Positions 51,735 through 61,200 of a stretch of 64,000 nt of DNA are shown here, one piece after another. How positions within the stretch are numbered: position 1 is the stretch's first letter; each line of letters begins with the position of its first letter. Source of the DNA: Methylobacterium bullatum. GTDB taxonomy: Bacteria > Pseudomonadota > Alphaproteobacteria > Rhizobiales > Beijerinckiaceae. The notes under the pieces are model-generated. The model did not search any database and had not been told where the DNA came from. It saw nothing but the letters and a program-made list of their open reading frames with translations. The stretch is from NCBI GenBank assembly GCA_902712845.1, contig LR743504.1, forward strand, positions 1,710,001 to 1,774,000. Direction: 5' to 3'. The position numbers and the translations under genes were made by a program.

Positions 51735-52775
51735 ATGGCCGCGGAGACAGAGTCGACCGAGGCGAGCGTCGGAGAGGCCGTGCCGTGTGACGAGTTTCGT
51801 CGCTTCGCGGATTTCGTGCCCCTGATGATGTGGCGTTCCGACATCGAAGGCGCGGCGGTCCATCACAACGAGTGCTGGCTCGATTTCACCGGCCGGAGCC
51901 GCGAAGACGAACTCGGCCATGGCTGGCGGCGTGGGCTGCACCCGGACGATTTCGACCGTCATGCCGCCCTGGTCGAGGATGCCTTCGCCTCGCGCAGTCC
52001 CTACTCCATCGAGTTTCGCCTGCGCCGTCACGACGGTGCCTACCGCTGGCTCCTGAACAACGCCCGTCCCCTCACCGAGAACGGCACGTTTCAGGGCTAT
52101 CTGGGCTCGTGCTTCGACATCACCGATCGGAAGCGGGCCGAGGAGCATGCCGAGCATGCCCTCGTGGAGAAGGAGGCCCTTCTCGCCGAGGTCTACCACC
52201 GGGTGCGCAACAACCTGCAGGTGATGGTGAGCCTGATCGGTCTCTACGGCCGCGCCGCGCCGCCGCCGTGCCGCGGAAGCTTCGAGGCGCTCGGCCAGCG
52301 CGTGCGTGCCATCGCCCTCGTTCAGCAGCATCTGCACGAGGCGCCGCACATCGCCTCCATCGACCTGCGCGATTACTTACACCGGCTCGCCTCCGGCCTC
52401 GGCCAGTTGCGGCGGGCGGGCCGTATCAGCGTGGCAGTGGGCGGCCGCGGCACGAGCTTGGTGGAACCGCGCACCGCCAACGCCCTCGGCATGATCGTGG
52501 CCGAAGTCGTGGCCGAATGCCTCGACGCCACCGCCGATTCCGTCTCCTGCACGATCGCGATCACCATCGACGCCCAGGCCGGTGCGCCGGTCCGTCTCAC
52601 CATCGTATCGGGCGGCGATCAGACGGGGGACCATGCCACGGACGTGCCCAATCTCGGTCCTCGGCTGGTGGCGGCCTATGCCGCTCAGGCCGAAATCGCC
52701 GTTCGGGGCACCGGCACGCAGGCCGATCCGATGGAACTGCAGCTGCCCGAAGCCCTGGTACATCCGTCGGAGTAG
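51735..52775 (+). CDS. PAS HWE/HRXXN-type sensor kinase with degenerate ATPase domain
   Basis: A 346-residue soluble sensor kinase of the HWE/HisKA_2 superfamily, HRXXN subgroup. The PAS domain (about 22-135) is followed by the dimerisation/phosphoacceptor region EVYHRVRNNLQVMVSLI (His 155). The C-terminal ATPase domain is degraded: the N-box NE...N reads IVAEVVAECLDATA (no Asn), and the expected DxGxGxP loop reads SGGDQTGDHA. Hence kinase activity is doubtful; a phosphatase or regulator role is possible. The EcfG promoter upstream ties it to the general stress response that such kinases often feed. Confidence 0.83.
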   Translation: MAAETESTEASVGEAVPCDEFRRFADFVPLMMWRSDIEGAAVHHNECWLDFTGRSREDELGHGWRRGLHPDDFDRHAALVEDAFASRSPYSIEFRLRRHDGAYRWLLNNARPLTENGTFQGYLGSCFDITDRKRAEEHAEHALVEKEALLAEVYHRVRNNLQVMVSLIGLYGRAAPPPCRGSFEALGQRVRAIALVQQHLHEAPHIASIDLRDYLHRLASGLGQLRRAGRISVAVGGRGTSLVEPRTANALGMIVAEVVAECLDATADSVSCTIAITIDAQAGAPVRLTIVSGGDQTGDHATDVPNLGPRLVAAYAAQAEIAVRGTGTQADPMELQLPEALVHPSE

Positions 52776-52877
52776 CGGACATCGACGCTCGCCGGACGGC
52801 GGGCCGCTCCCTATATCGATGAGGCGAGGAAGTGCCGCCGCTTCGCTCGATCGTCGCCGAGAGTTCAGCCTGACACC

Positions 52878-53300
52878 ATGCTTCCACCCATCGCAACGAT
52901 CATCGACAATTTCGAAATCCTCGACGACGGGCCGGACCAGCTCGAGTATCTGATGGAACTCGGCCGTGCCCTGCCGCCCTTTCCGGACGAATTGCTCACT
53001 GAGCAGAATCGGGTCCATGGCTGCGAAAGCCAGGTCTGGGTCGATTCGCAGGTCGATCATTCGCAGTCGCCGCCGCGCCTGCATCTGCGCGGCACGAGCG
53101 ATTCCTTCATCACCAAGGGATTGATCGCCCTGGTGATGGCCCTGCACGACGGGAGGACGCCGACCGAGATCGCGGATGTCGACGTCTTCCAAGTCTTCAA
53201 GCAGATCGGACTCGGCGCCCACCTGACGTCGAAGCGTTCCAACGGGGTCAGGGCCATGGCCGAGCGCATCCATCGGGATGCGGCCCGGCTTGCGGCCTGA
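52878..53300 (+). CDS. sufE: SufE family sulfur acceptor
   Basis: A 140-residue SufE protein that accepts persulfide sulfur from a SufS-type cysteine desulfurase. Active-site Cys in RVHGCESQVWV (about 51), with the family blocks DNFEILDDGPDQLEYLMELGR and TSDSFITKGLIALVMALHDGRTPTEIADVD. It lies outside any suf operon here; the partner SufS is not in the window except the encapsulin-bound desulfurase 25 kb away, and a link is only a guess. Confidence 0.93.
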   Translation: MLPPIATIIDNFEILDDGPDQLEYLMELGRALPPFPDELLTEQNRVHGCESQVWVDSQVDHSQSPPRLHLRGTSDSFITKGLIALVMALHDGRTPTEIADVDVFQVFKQIGLGAHLTSKRSNGVRAMAERIHRDAARLAA

Positions 53301-53315
53301 AACAGGCTCGAGGCT

Positions 53316-54170
53316 TCAGGCCCGCTCGCGCCATAGGCGCAGGCGCGACCGGCTCGGACCCACCGCTTCCCGTTCCATACCGTAATGCTCGGCAAGCCGC
53401 GCCAGGGCGATGCGGATGACGACCTTGGCCGAGCGCGCCGGCCAGCGGCGCTCCGCCTCGATGGTCTCGAGGCCTTTCACGAAACCGCACAGGTCGATCA
53501 GCAATCCGGACAGGTCGCTCCCCACCGCTGACAGGGCCGCGCGGACGCGTTGTCGGGCCGCCAGCATGGCATCCGACCCGGCCGAGGGATCGCGGGGGCC
53601 GCCGCCATCGACTTTGACCCCGCTCCAGTCCGACCCCAGGCGCGGCATCAGCGCCCCCATGGTCATGTCGCGGCGCAGGCGCTCGCCCGCCTCGAAACAG
53701 GCGGCGTCGATCAGGGGGCTTCCATCGCGGTCGCGGCGCCGTGCCATCCAGGCGAGGGGACTCTCTGAGGCGTCACGGACCGGCCGGGTCGGCTCGGCTG
53801 TGCCTTCGAGGTCGAGATGCTGGGCGAGATAGGGCGTGTCCCGGCCGGCCCGGTCCCGCCGCAGCCTCGCCCGCCCGGCGGCGCTGATGGTGAGCCGGGC
53901 GCGCCGTCCCGCCGCCTGTTCGGCGAGATCGTGGGAGAGGAGAGCCTGTCCCGCTTGCGCGCCATAGCGTCCGCTGCTCACCGAGATCCCATCGCCGCCG
54001 CTCCGCACGATGATCTCGCCCTCCGTCAGCGGATCGGGCAGGGCATAGGCTCCCTCTTCGTCGAGGGCCGCGAGGAGCCGAGCCGCATCGCGACCGAGTT
54101 CCGCCTGGCCTCGGACCGGCATGGACCGCCGCCCCATACCGTGAATCGCCGCATTCCGGGTTTTGTTCAT
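53316..54170 (-). CDS. DUF6456-like protein
   Basis: A 284-residue protein of the DUF6456 family common in Hyphomicrobiales. The N-terminal part (about 25-95) has a winged-helix-like pattern ([19 protein letters not shown]... [28 protein letters not shown]), consistent with DNA binding. The conserved C-terminal block (about 125-275) includes [41 protein letters not shown] and [24 protein letters not shown]. Likely a regulator, but unproven. ATG 54170 is chosen over 54212 (AGGGAA at 7-8 bases). Confidence 0.8.
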   Translation of the reverse strand: MNKTRNAAIHGMGRRSMPVRGQAELGRDAARLLAALDEEGAYALPDPLTEGEIIVRSGGDGISVSSGRYGAQAGQALLSHDLAEQAAGRRARLTISAAGRARLRRDRAGRDTPYLAQHLDLEGTAEPTRPVRDASESPLAWMARRRDRDGSPLIDAACFEAGERLRRDMTMGALMPRLGSDWSGVKVDGGGPRDPSAGSDAMLAARQRVRAALSAVGSDLSGLLIDLCGFVKGLETIEAERRWPARSAKVVIRIALARLAEHYGMEREAVGPSRSRLRLWRERA

Positions 54171-54320
54171 GATATGTTCCCTGGCGCATTGAGGCGGCAA
54201 TCGCCGCGGCACCGGGGATTTTATAAGAAACTAGTCCTAGCGCAAGTCCCAATCGCCAGTTCGTCGAAGACGGGGGAGGACCGGGCGGCGAGAGTTCACC
54301 GGCGCCCGGTCCCGCTTCCT

Positions 54321-54755
54321 TTAAGCGGCTTCGTCGTAGGTCCCGTTGCGGGTCTGGCCGAGGCCGATGGCCTTGGCGAGGTCCGAACGCGCCTTGGCGT
54401 AGTTCGGAGCGACCATCGGATAATCCGAGGGCAGGCCCCACTTCGCGCGATACTGTTCCGGGCTCATGTCGTACTTCGCGCGCAGGTGGCGCTTGAGCGA
54501 TTTGAATACGCGCCCGTCTTCGAGACAAATGATGTGATCGGCTGTCACCGACTTCTTCACGGGGACGGCGGGCTGCTGCGGCGCGGAAGCGACCTTGGCC
54601 TCGGCCTCACCGCTCGCGACCTGGGTCAGCGAGCTATGGACGCGGGTAATGAGCTGCGCGAGCTCGCCGACCGGCACCGGGTTGTTACTCACATAGGCCG
54701 AGACGATATCGACCGTCAGTTCCACGAAGTCGGCCGAATTCTCAATGTCGCTCAT
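54321..54755 (-). CDS. mucR: MucR/Ros-family regulator
   Basis: A 144-residue transcriptional regulator of the MucR/Ros family, controlling exopolysaccharide, motility and cell-cycle genes. The N-terminal helical oligomerisation segment ([30 protein letters not shown]) and the zinc-finger-like DNA-binding domain are clear, but the finger is altered: [22 protein letters not shown]. The second Cys is Asp, and the second His pair (HH in Ros) is KY. Zn-free Ros-like proteins are known in Mesorhizobium. It is expected to repress its own gene (leader 54756-55260). Confidence 0.9.
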   Translation of the reverse strand: MSDIENSADFVELTVDIVSAYVSNNPVPVGELAQLITRVHSSLTQVASGEAEAKVASAPQQPAVPVKKSVTADHIICLEDGRVFKSLKRHLRAKYDMSPEQYRAKWGLPSDYPMVAPNYAKARSDLAKAIGLGQTRNGTYDEAA

Positions 54756-55260
54756 TGTCTAAACAGTTCCTTTTAGCACGATGCCGGACGCGGTCTGTTG
54801 AGTATGCCGGTCATGGGCCATGGGACAGTTTGGCAATCCATGGCTGGACTTCCGGCATCGTGGCTTCATCCAGTGGCGCTCTACGATGGTGGGCGACGAT
54901 AATCGCCATATCTCTCATTTAAGATATTCAAATTGATCTCGCAAGACGGGAGTCAGTCATGACGGGCCGCCGAATCAACCGTTCTGAACGATATTTCAAT
55001 TTAACGTGAGTTCGCATCGACGCAGGGAAAGTCGACGCGCTGTCAACGCGGCCTCTCAAGGATAGAGAACCAGTTGCATTCATGATGCCATGACCTGTCG
55101 TCGGTCGAGCGGTCCGGCACCGCGTGGAAAAGACTTCCATCTCGACCTTGCCCATGGCCTCCGGCTGGGACACATGCAGGCATTGAAGGCGACCGGTAAA
55201 CGGATCGATCGCCGCTACGCTATTCAGCCGACGGTGGTTGGCAACCTTACAGGTCTATCC
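54756..55260. other. Divergent intergenic region, mucR-ptrB
   Basis: About 500 bases, AT-enriched around 54890-55010 (AT runs). MucR binds AT-rich DNA with T-A steps, so autoregulation here is plausible. A frame open from 55090 into ptrB lacks similarity and an RBS, and is treated as leader. No EcfG or CtrA site was seen. Confidence 0.5.
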
Positions 55261-57429
55261 ATGGACGATCTTTTCCACTTGGAAAGCAAGCCACCCGTCG
55301 CCGAGGTGCGCCCGCACACATTCACCGTGCATGGCCGAGCAATTTCCGACAATTATTCTTGGCTGAAGGCCGAGAACTGGCGCGACGTGCTCAAGGATCC
55401 CGCTGCGCTCCCGCCCGATATCCATGCATATCTCGACGCCGAGAATGCCTATACCGAAGCGGCGCTCGGCGATCTGGTTTCTTTACGCAAGACCCTGGTC
55501 GCGGAGATGCGCGGGCGCATCCGCGAAGACGATAGCGGTGTTCCCGAGCCGGACGGCGCCTTCGCCTATTACACCCGCCATCGCGAGGGCGGGCAGCATC
55601 CCCTCGTCTGCCGCCGTCCGCGCACGGTGGTGGTGATCCCCGGACAGGGGGCCGAGACGGCCGGGACGGGCGGTCCGGAAGAGGGCGAGGAGATCCTTCT
55701 CGACGGTGACGAGGAGGGCAAGGGATTGCCCTTCTTCGAACTCGCCGCGGCGGTTCACGCGGACGATCACACCCGCCTCGCCTGGAGCGCGGATTCCAAG
55801 GGGTCCGAACTCCACACCATCCGTGTCCGCGACCTCGGCACCGGGCGGGATCTCCCGGACAGCATCGAGGCGACCACCGGCGAGGTGGTCTGGTCCGCCG
55901 ACGGGCTGTCGTTCCACTACGTCGCCGTGGACGAGAACCATCGTCCCGCCCGCGTTATGCATCACGTGCTGGGCACGGAGCAGGCCGCCGATACGTTGCT
56001 CTACGAGGAGCGGGATTCCGGATTCTTCGTCCATATCGAGACGACGCAATCGCGCGATTACCTCGCCATCACGGCGAGCGACCACGAAACCTCGGAAGTG
56101 CATCTCCTCGATCGCAAGTCTCCAGACGCAACCCTGCTATGCGTTCAGCCGCGGGAGCCGCTACTGATCTACTCCGTGGAGAATTGGGGAAACCACCTTT
56201 TCATCCTGACCAATGCGGACGGGGCCGAAGACTTCAAGATCGTCACAACCCGCATCGGCGCGTCGGGCCGCGCCCATTGGAACGACCTCATCCCGCACCG
56301 GCGCGGCGTGATGATTCGCCACCAGCACGTCATCGCCCAGCACCTCGTGCGCCTCGAGATCGAGAATGCGCGGCCCCGCATCGTCGTCCGCGACACGCAG
56401 GGCAACGAGCATGTCGTGGCCTTCGCCGAGGAGGCTTATTCCCTCGGCCTCCAGCCGGGGCACGAGTTCGAGACGGCGGTGATCCGCTTCACTTACTCGT
56501 CGATGACGACGCCGGCCGAGACCTACGATTACGATTGCACGACCCGCGCGCGACAGTTGCGCAAGCGCCAGACGGTCCCGAGCGGGCACGATGCCGCCGC
56601 CTATGTGACGCGCCGGATTTTCGCCACGGCCCCGGACGGGGAGAGCGTGCCGATCTCGCTCCTCCACCGCCGCGACCTCGTCCTCGACGGCTCGTCTCCG
56701 CTGCTGCTCTATGGCTACGGGTCCTACGGCACGCTGATGCCGGCCGCGTTCCGCACCAACCTGCTGTCGCTGGTGGATCGCGGCTTCGTCTATGCCATCG
56801 CCCATGTCCGCGGCGGCACCGAGAAGGGCTGGCACTGGTACATGGACGGCAAGCGCGCGAAGAAGCCCAACACCTTCACCGATTTCGTCGCCTGCGGCCG
56901 CGCCCTGGCGGAAGCCGGATACACCACGCCCGGCCGTATCGTCGCCCATGGCGGGTCGGCCGGCGGGATGTTGATGGGGGCGGTGGCCAACCTCGCGCCG
57001 GAACTCTTCGCGGGGATCGTCGCCGACGTGCCCTTCGTCGACGTGCTCAACACCATGCTCGACGGCGACCTGCCCCTGACCCCGCCGGAATGGCCGGAAT
57101 GGGGCAATCCCGGCGCGAGTGCCGAGGATTTCGAGACCATTCTGTCCTACTCGCCCTACGACAACGTCTCGGCCCAGAACTATCCGGCGATCCTCGCGCT
57201 CGGCGGCCTCACCGATCCGCGCGTGACCTATTGGGAGCCGGCGAAATGGGTGGCGCGTCTGCGCGCCACGATGACCGGCGGCGGCCCCGTCCTGATGCGG
57301 ATCAACATGGAAGCCGGCCATGGCGGGGCGGCGGGACGATTCGACCGGCTGGAGGAAGTGGCATTGATCTATGCCTTCGCCCTGCGGGCGGTGGGACGGG
57401 CCGAAGCCGGCGAGGAGCCGCAATCGTGA
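55261..57429 (+). CDS. ptrB: Oligopeptidase B
   Basis: A 722-residue serine peptidase of clan S9A that cleaves after Arg/Lys in short peptides. A beta-propeller (about 1-420) precedes the alpha/beta hydrolase domain. The nucleophile Ser is in VAHGGSAGGMLMGAV, the acid Asp in LGGLTDPRVTYWEP, and the His in MEAGHGGAAGRFDRL. The sequence RGGTEKGWHWYMDGK is typical of PtrB. No signal peptide; cytosolic. ATG 55261 (MDDLFHLE) is favoured; upstream frame lacks similarity. Overlaps the next gene by 4 bases. Confidence 0.92.
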   Translation: MDDLFHLESKPPVAEVRPHTFTVHGRAISDNYSWLKAENWRDVLKDPAALPPDIHAYLDAENAYTEAALGDLVSLRKTLVAEMRGRIREDDSGVPEPDGAFAYYTRHREGGQHPLVCRRPRTVVVIPGQGAETAGTGGPEEGEEILLDGDEEGKGLPFFELAAAVHADDHTRLAWSADSKGSELHTIRVRDLGTGRDLPDSIEATTGEVVWSADGLSFHYVAVDENHRPARVMHHVLGTEQAADTLLYEERDSGFFVHIETTQSRDYLAITASDHETSEVHLLDRKSPDATLLCVQPREPLLIYSVENWGNHLFILTNADGAEDFKIVTTRIGASGRAHWNDLIPHRRGVMIRHQHVIAQHLVRLEIENARPRIVVRDTQGNEHVVAFAEEAYSLGLQPGHEFETAVIRFTYSSMTTPAETYDYDCTTRARQLRKRQTVPSGHDAAAYVTRRIFATAPDGESVPISLLHRRDLVLDGSSPLLLYGYGSYGTLMPAAFRTNLLSLVDRGFVYAIAHVRGGTEKGWHWYMDGKRAKKPNTFTDFVACGRALAEAGYTTPGRIVAHGGSAGGMLMGAVANLAPELFAGIVADVPFVDVLNTMLDGDLPLTPPEWPEWGNPGASAEDFETILSYSPYDNVSAQNYPAILALGGLTDPRVTYWEPAKWVARLRATMTGGGPVLMRINMEAGHGGAAGRFDRLEEVALIYAFALRAVGRAEAGEEPQS

Positions 57430-58211
57430 CGGCCTTCGCCCGCACCGCCACCGCCGCCGCGTGTCTGCTGGCGACCTTAGGCCCGGGCGCGGCGGCGGAC
57501 AGGGCGGTGTCCCTCGAGGTCCCCCCCGATCTCTCCAAGGATCTGTCGGCGATGCCGCGGATCGCCAACCCCGTCGACGACGCGGAACGGCGGATCAACG
57601 CCGCCGTGCAGCGCCTCGACAAAGCGGTGCTGAAAGCCGCCGCCGAATGTCTGGCCGAGGGAGGCAAACATGCCGATTACGGCCGGCACATCGATGTGAC
57701 CATGCGGGGGCCCCGCTTCCTCGGCTACACGATGACGGACAGCGCCTTCTGCGGCGGCGCGCATCCCAATACCGGCACCTCGGCGATCGTCTACGACCTC
57801 GTCTCCGGTGCTCCCGTCGATTGGACCGCGCTGCTTCCGCCCGCCCTCACCGGCAAGGTGGCGCTTCAGACAGAGATGGATGGAAGCAGGATGGTGTCCC
57901 TGTCCTCCAAGCGGCTCTTCGACCTCTACCTCAAGGCTTATCGCCCCAGGACCGGCCAGGCGAAGGCGGATGCCGATGACGACGAGTGCCGCGAGGCGGT
58001 CGCCATGCCGAATGGCGACGGGCCTCCGGCCATGACCGTCTGGCCCGATGCGAAGGCGGGCGGCCTCGCGGTGCAGTTCGACCTCGCCCACGTGGTCCAG
58101 GCCTGCGCCGACGTGGTGGTCGTTCCGGTGGCGAACCTCAAGGCCGAGGGCGCCAATCCGGTGCTCACCGATGCGATTGACGCCGCCCGGGCCGCGCGGC
58201 CGGCTCCCTGA
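57426..58211 (+). CDS. Exported hypothetical protein, coupled to ptrB
   Basis: A 261-residue exported protein (signal about 1-24, VTAFARTATAAACLLATLGPGAAA) starting at GTG 57426, which shares four bases with the ptrB stop (GTGA). The mature part has paired Cys (AAECLAEG, DSAFCGGAHPNTGTSAIVYDLVSGAPVDW, DDECREAV, VVQACADV), so a disulfide-linked periplasmic domain is likely. The FCGGAHPN segment followed by a VYDL strand recalls DUF3298/RsiV-like proteins, but weakly. The translational coupling suggests a shared task, unusual for a cytosolic peptidase. Confidence 0.7.
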   Translation: MTAFARTATAAACLLATLGPGAAADRAVSLEVPPDLSKDLSAMPRIANPVDDAERRINAAVQRLDKAVLKAAAECLAEGGKHADYGRHIDVTMRGPRFLGYTMTDSAFCGGAHPNTGTSAIVYDLVSGAPVDWTALLPPALTGKVALQTEMDGSRMVSLSSKRLFDLYLKAYRPRTGQAKADADDDECREAVAMPNGDGPPAMTVWPDAKAGGLAVQFDLAHVVQACADVVVVPVANLKAEGANPVLTDAIDAARAARPAP

Positions 58212-58239
58212 TCGTCTTACGCATCGACACCGTCCGCGA

Positions 58240-61200
58240 TCAGGGCTGCGGCGCGGTCGGATCGACGGCGCGGCCTGGAACCTCCAACACCGGCAGCCCG
58301 TCGGCGGCACGGCGCGCGGCATCCTCCAGGCCCGGTGCCAGGGCGCGGATGCGCGCCTGACGAGCGGCTTCCTCGGCGGCCGCCTTCTCCGCTGCCGCTT
58401 TCTCGGCCGCGGCTTTCTCCGCTGCGGCCTTGTCGGCCGCCGCCTTGATGGCGGCGGCGCGGGCCCTGTCCATCTCGATCCGTGCGCGACGCCGCTGGCG
58501 CTCGATCTGATCCGCCTCGAACAGCTCGATCTTGTCGAGTTCGCGCTGCAGGACCACGGCGGCGAGGCCGTTGGTCAGCGGGCCGGCATCGACGCTGCGC
58601 TCGGGTTTGCTGAGCGGGCCGGAATAGACGAGTTGCACCGACGGAACCCCGCCCGTCCAGCCCTTCGGCGAGCCTCCCCCCGTCAATGTCCCACGCGCAT
58701 CGAACCGCCCGGTATTCAGGTCGATGCCGAGGGTGCCGGCCCAGCGCGGTCCACCGAGATCGAAGGCGAGGGGTGCTGCGCGGAGCGACCCGCCGGAGAG
58801 GGTCGCGGGCGCCTTCACGGTCCCCTTCACCGCCATCGGCGCGGCGCCGAGCTCCTCGGCGACGAGGGCCTGGAGCCGTCCGTCCCGCAGCGGATCGTCT
58901 TCTGCCAGCGCCCTGGCCAGGGCGCGCTCGATCCCGCCCGGATCGCCACCGGGCAGCACGAGATCGGTCAGGGCGATATCACCGCTGCCACCGAGATTGT
59001 TCGCCATGTTCGTCACGCTCTGGCCCGAGGCACCGAACCGCAGGGTCGCGCTGGCGCGGCCGGAGATCGGTCCCGGACCGACGAGATCGACGATGGAAGC
59101 GTCGCTCAGACTCCCTTCCCCGGTGATCGCCGCCGCTCCGCCCTGCCGGGATAGCGTGAGGGTCCCCATGAGTCGGCCCCCGGCGAGGCGGCCGCTGAGG
59201 TCGCGAATCGAGAGGACGCCGTTGTCGAGACGGGCACCGAAGGCCGCGCCCTCGGCGGTGAAGCGACGGCCGAGATCGAGGGCGTCCACCCGCACGTCGA
59301 GGTCGATGGGCGGCCGGTCCGCCGGCGGGGCGCCGAACCGGGCGCCGTCCCCGGCCTCTTGCTTCTTCCCGTCCGGGGGAATCACCAGGGCCGCGGCGAG
59401 CCAGGGCAGCGACAGCCGCCCCAGCGCCACGCTTCCGAAGATGTCGCCCGCCGGCGACCGGTTGACGTTGGCGAGGATCGTGGCCCCGGCGATCCGCCCG
59501 GCCACATCCGCATGGGCATCCCGCCCCGCCCGCGACAACCCCACCAGCAAGTCCGCCGGTAGCGGCGAAGGCAGGGCGGAGGTGCTGCCGGCGAGGAGAA
59601 GGAAGGGCGCGATGTCGGGGGTCTTGACCCGGATCTCGCCGGCCTCCGGCGGGGTCTGCCCAGGACCGGGCACGACCGGCTTCATCGTCGAGAGGGTGAG
59701 GTCGGCGATGGTGCCGGAGATGTCGAGGCCGAGGGGCGGAACCGCGCCGTCGGCGCCGGCCTGCCCGCGTGTCCCGGTGATGCGCAGGGCGGCGGGCTTG
59801 CGCAGGGCGATCATGTCCTCGCGCTCGAACCAGCGCCCGGCGAGCGGGGTCGTCAATCCAAGGGAGAGGCTATCGATGCGGCCGCTTCGCGACAGCAGGT
59901 CGAGGTCGAGGCTGCCGCCCGCCGCGATCCCGTCGGCGCTGGTGCGCAGGGTGTCGGCGTCCCCGGCCTCGCGCTCCAGGGTCACCGCGAGATCGAGGGC
60001 ACCGGCCCGGAGGAAGCCGGGGATCATCCGGGCCTCGGCGATCCAGGTCCTGTCGAGGAGGGCGATGAGGGGGGCGGCCACCGGCGCCCACATCCGGCCG
60101 GCGATGCGGCCGGACCCGTCAGGGGCGATGCGGCCGGAGAGCTTGGCGTTGGCGCCGGCCACATCCGTGACGTCGAGGCTGCCGACATTGAGGCTCGCCC
60201 CGTCCGATTGGATGCTCGCGGCGATGGTCCCATTGCCCGAACGCGCCCCGGCCGGCCCGTAGCGCACGTCCCGAGCCTGGATCGTCAGGCCGATATCGTG
60301 GTCGTGGAGGCCGGACAGGGCACTACCGAAGGAGGGCAGGGCGGCGATGTCGATGCCCTGCGCCGAGAGCTGCGCGTCGAAGCGGCCGCGCCCGCCCGCC
60401 TCCGCTTGGGTGTAGCGGGCGTTGCCGGTGATCCGCGCCTCGCCGAGCGAGAGCCGCAGGTTGCGCAGCGACAGCGACGGGCTCGCCGTCGAGAGGTCCG
60501 CGGATGCCTGGATCGGGCGCCCGTCCATCACCGCGACGGCCGGGCCGCCGAGGCCGAACTTGCGCAGGTAGCGTCCGAACCCGTCCGAGGCGGCGGCGTC
60601 GAGGGAAACGTTGCCCGTGAACCGGAGGGCAGGCTGCGTATCGAACTCACCGGATGCGGTGAGCGCGGCCTCGCCCGGTGCTGTCACCGAGAAGCGCCGG
60701 AGGGCGAGCCCCCCCGTCCGGTCGAACGTGCCGGACAGTTGAAGCTTCGTCCAATCGTCGAGACCGAGGGCGACGCTCTCGATGCCGAGATCGAGATCGA
60801 CCATCATCGGCAACTCGGAACTTGCCCGCGGCATCCCGCGCGCCAGGAGAGCCTGTCCTCCCGTCGAGATCAGGAAGGCATCAAGGTCCAGGCGGCGCGT
60901 CTCGAGGGTCAGTGCCGCCCGCCAGGCCCGCAGGTCGATCCGCCCGGTGCCGGCGAGGCGCATGGCCTGACCGCCGGGATCGATCTCGGCCTTCAAGTCG
61001 GAGAAGCGCACGATGGGGCCACGCGCCTTGAACGTTCCGCCCAGCGAGAACGGCAGGTAGGCGCCCGCCGCCTGGACCGGCGGCCCGACCACGACCCGCG
61101 CCGTGCCTTCCGCCTTCGGGATCATCGCGCGCAGAGCGTCCCCGGCCGCCTCAGGCTCGCCCGGCATCGCATCGAGGCGGATGCGGGCATCGGCCTCGAA

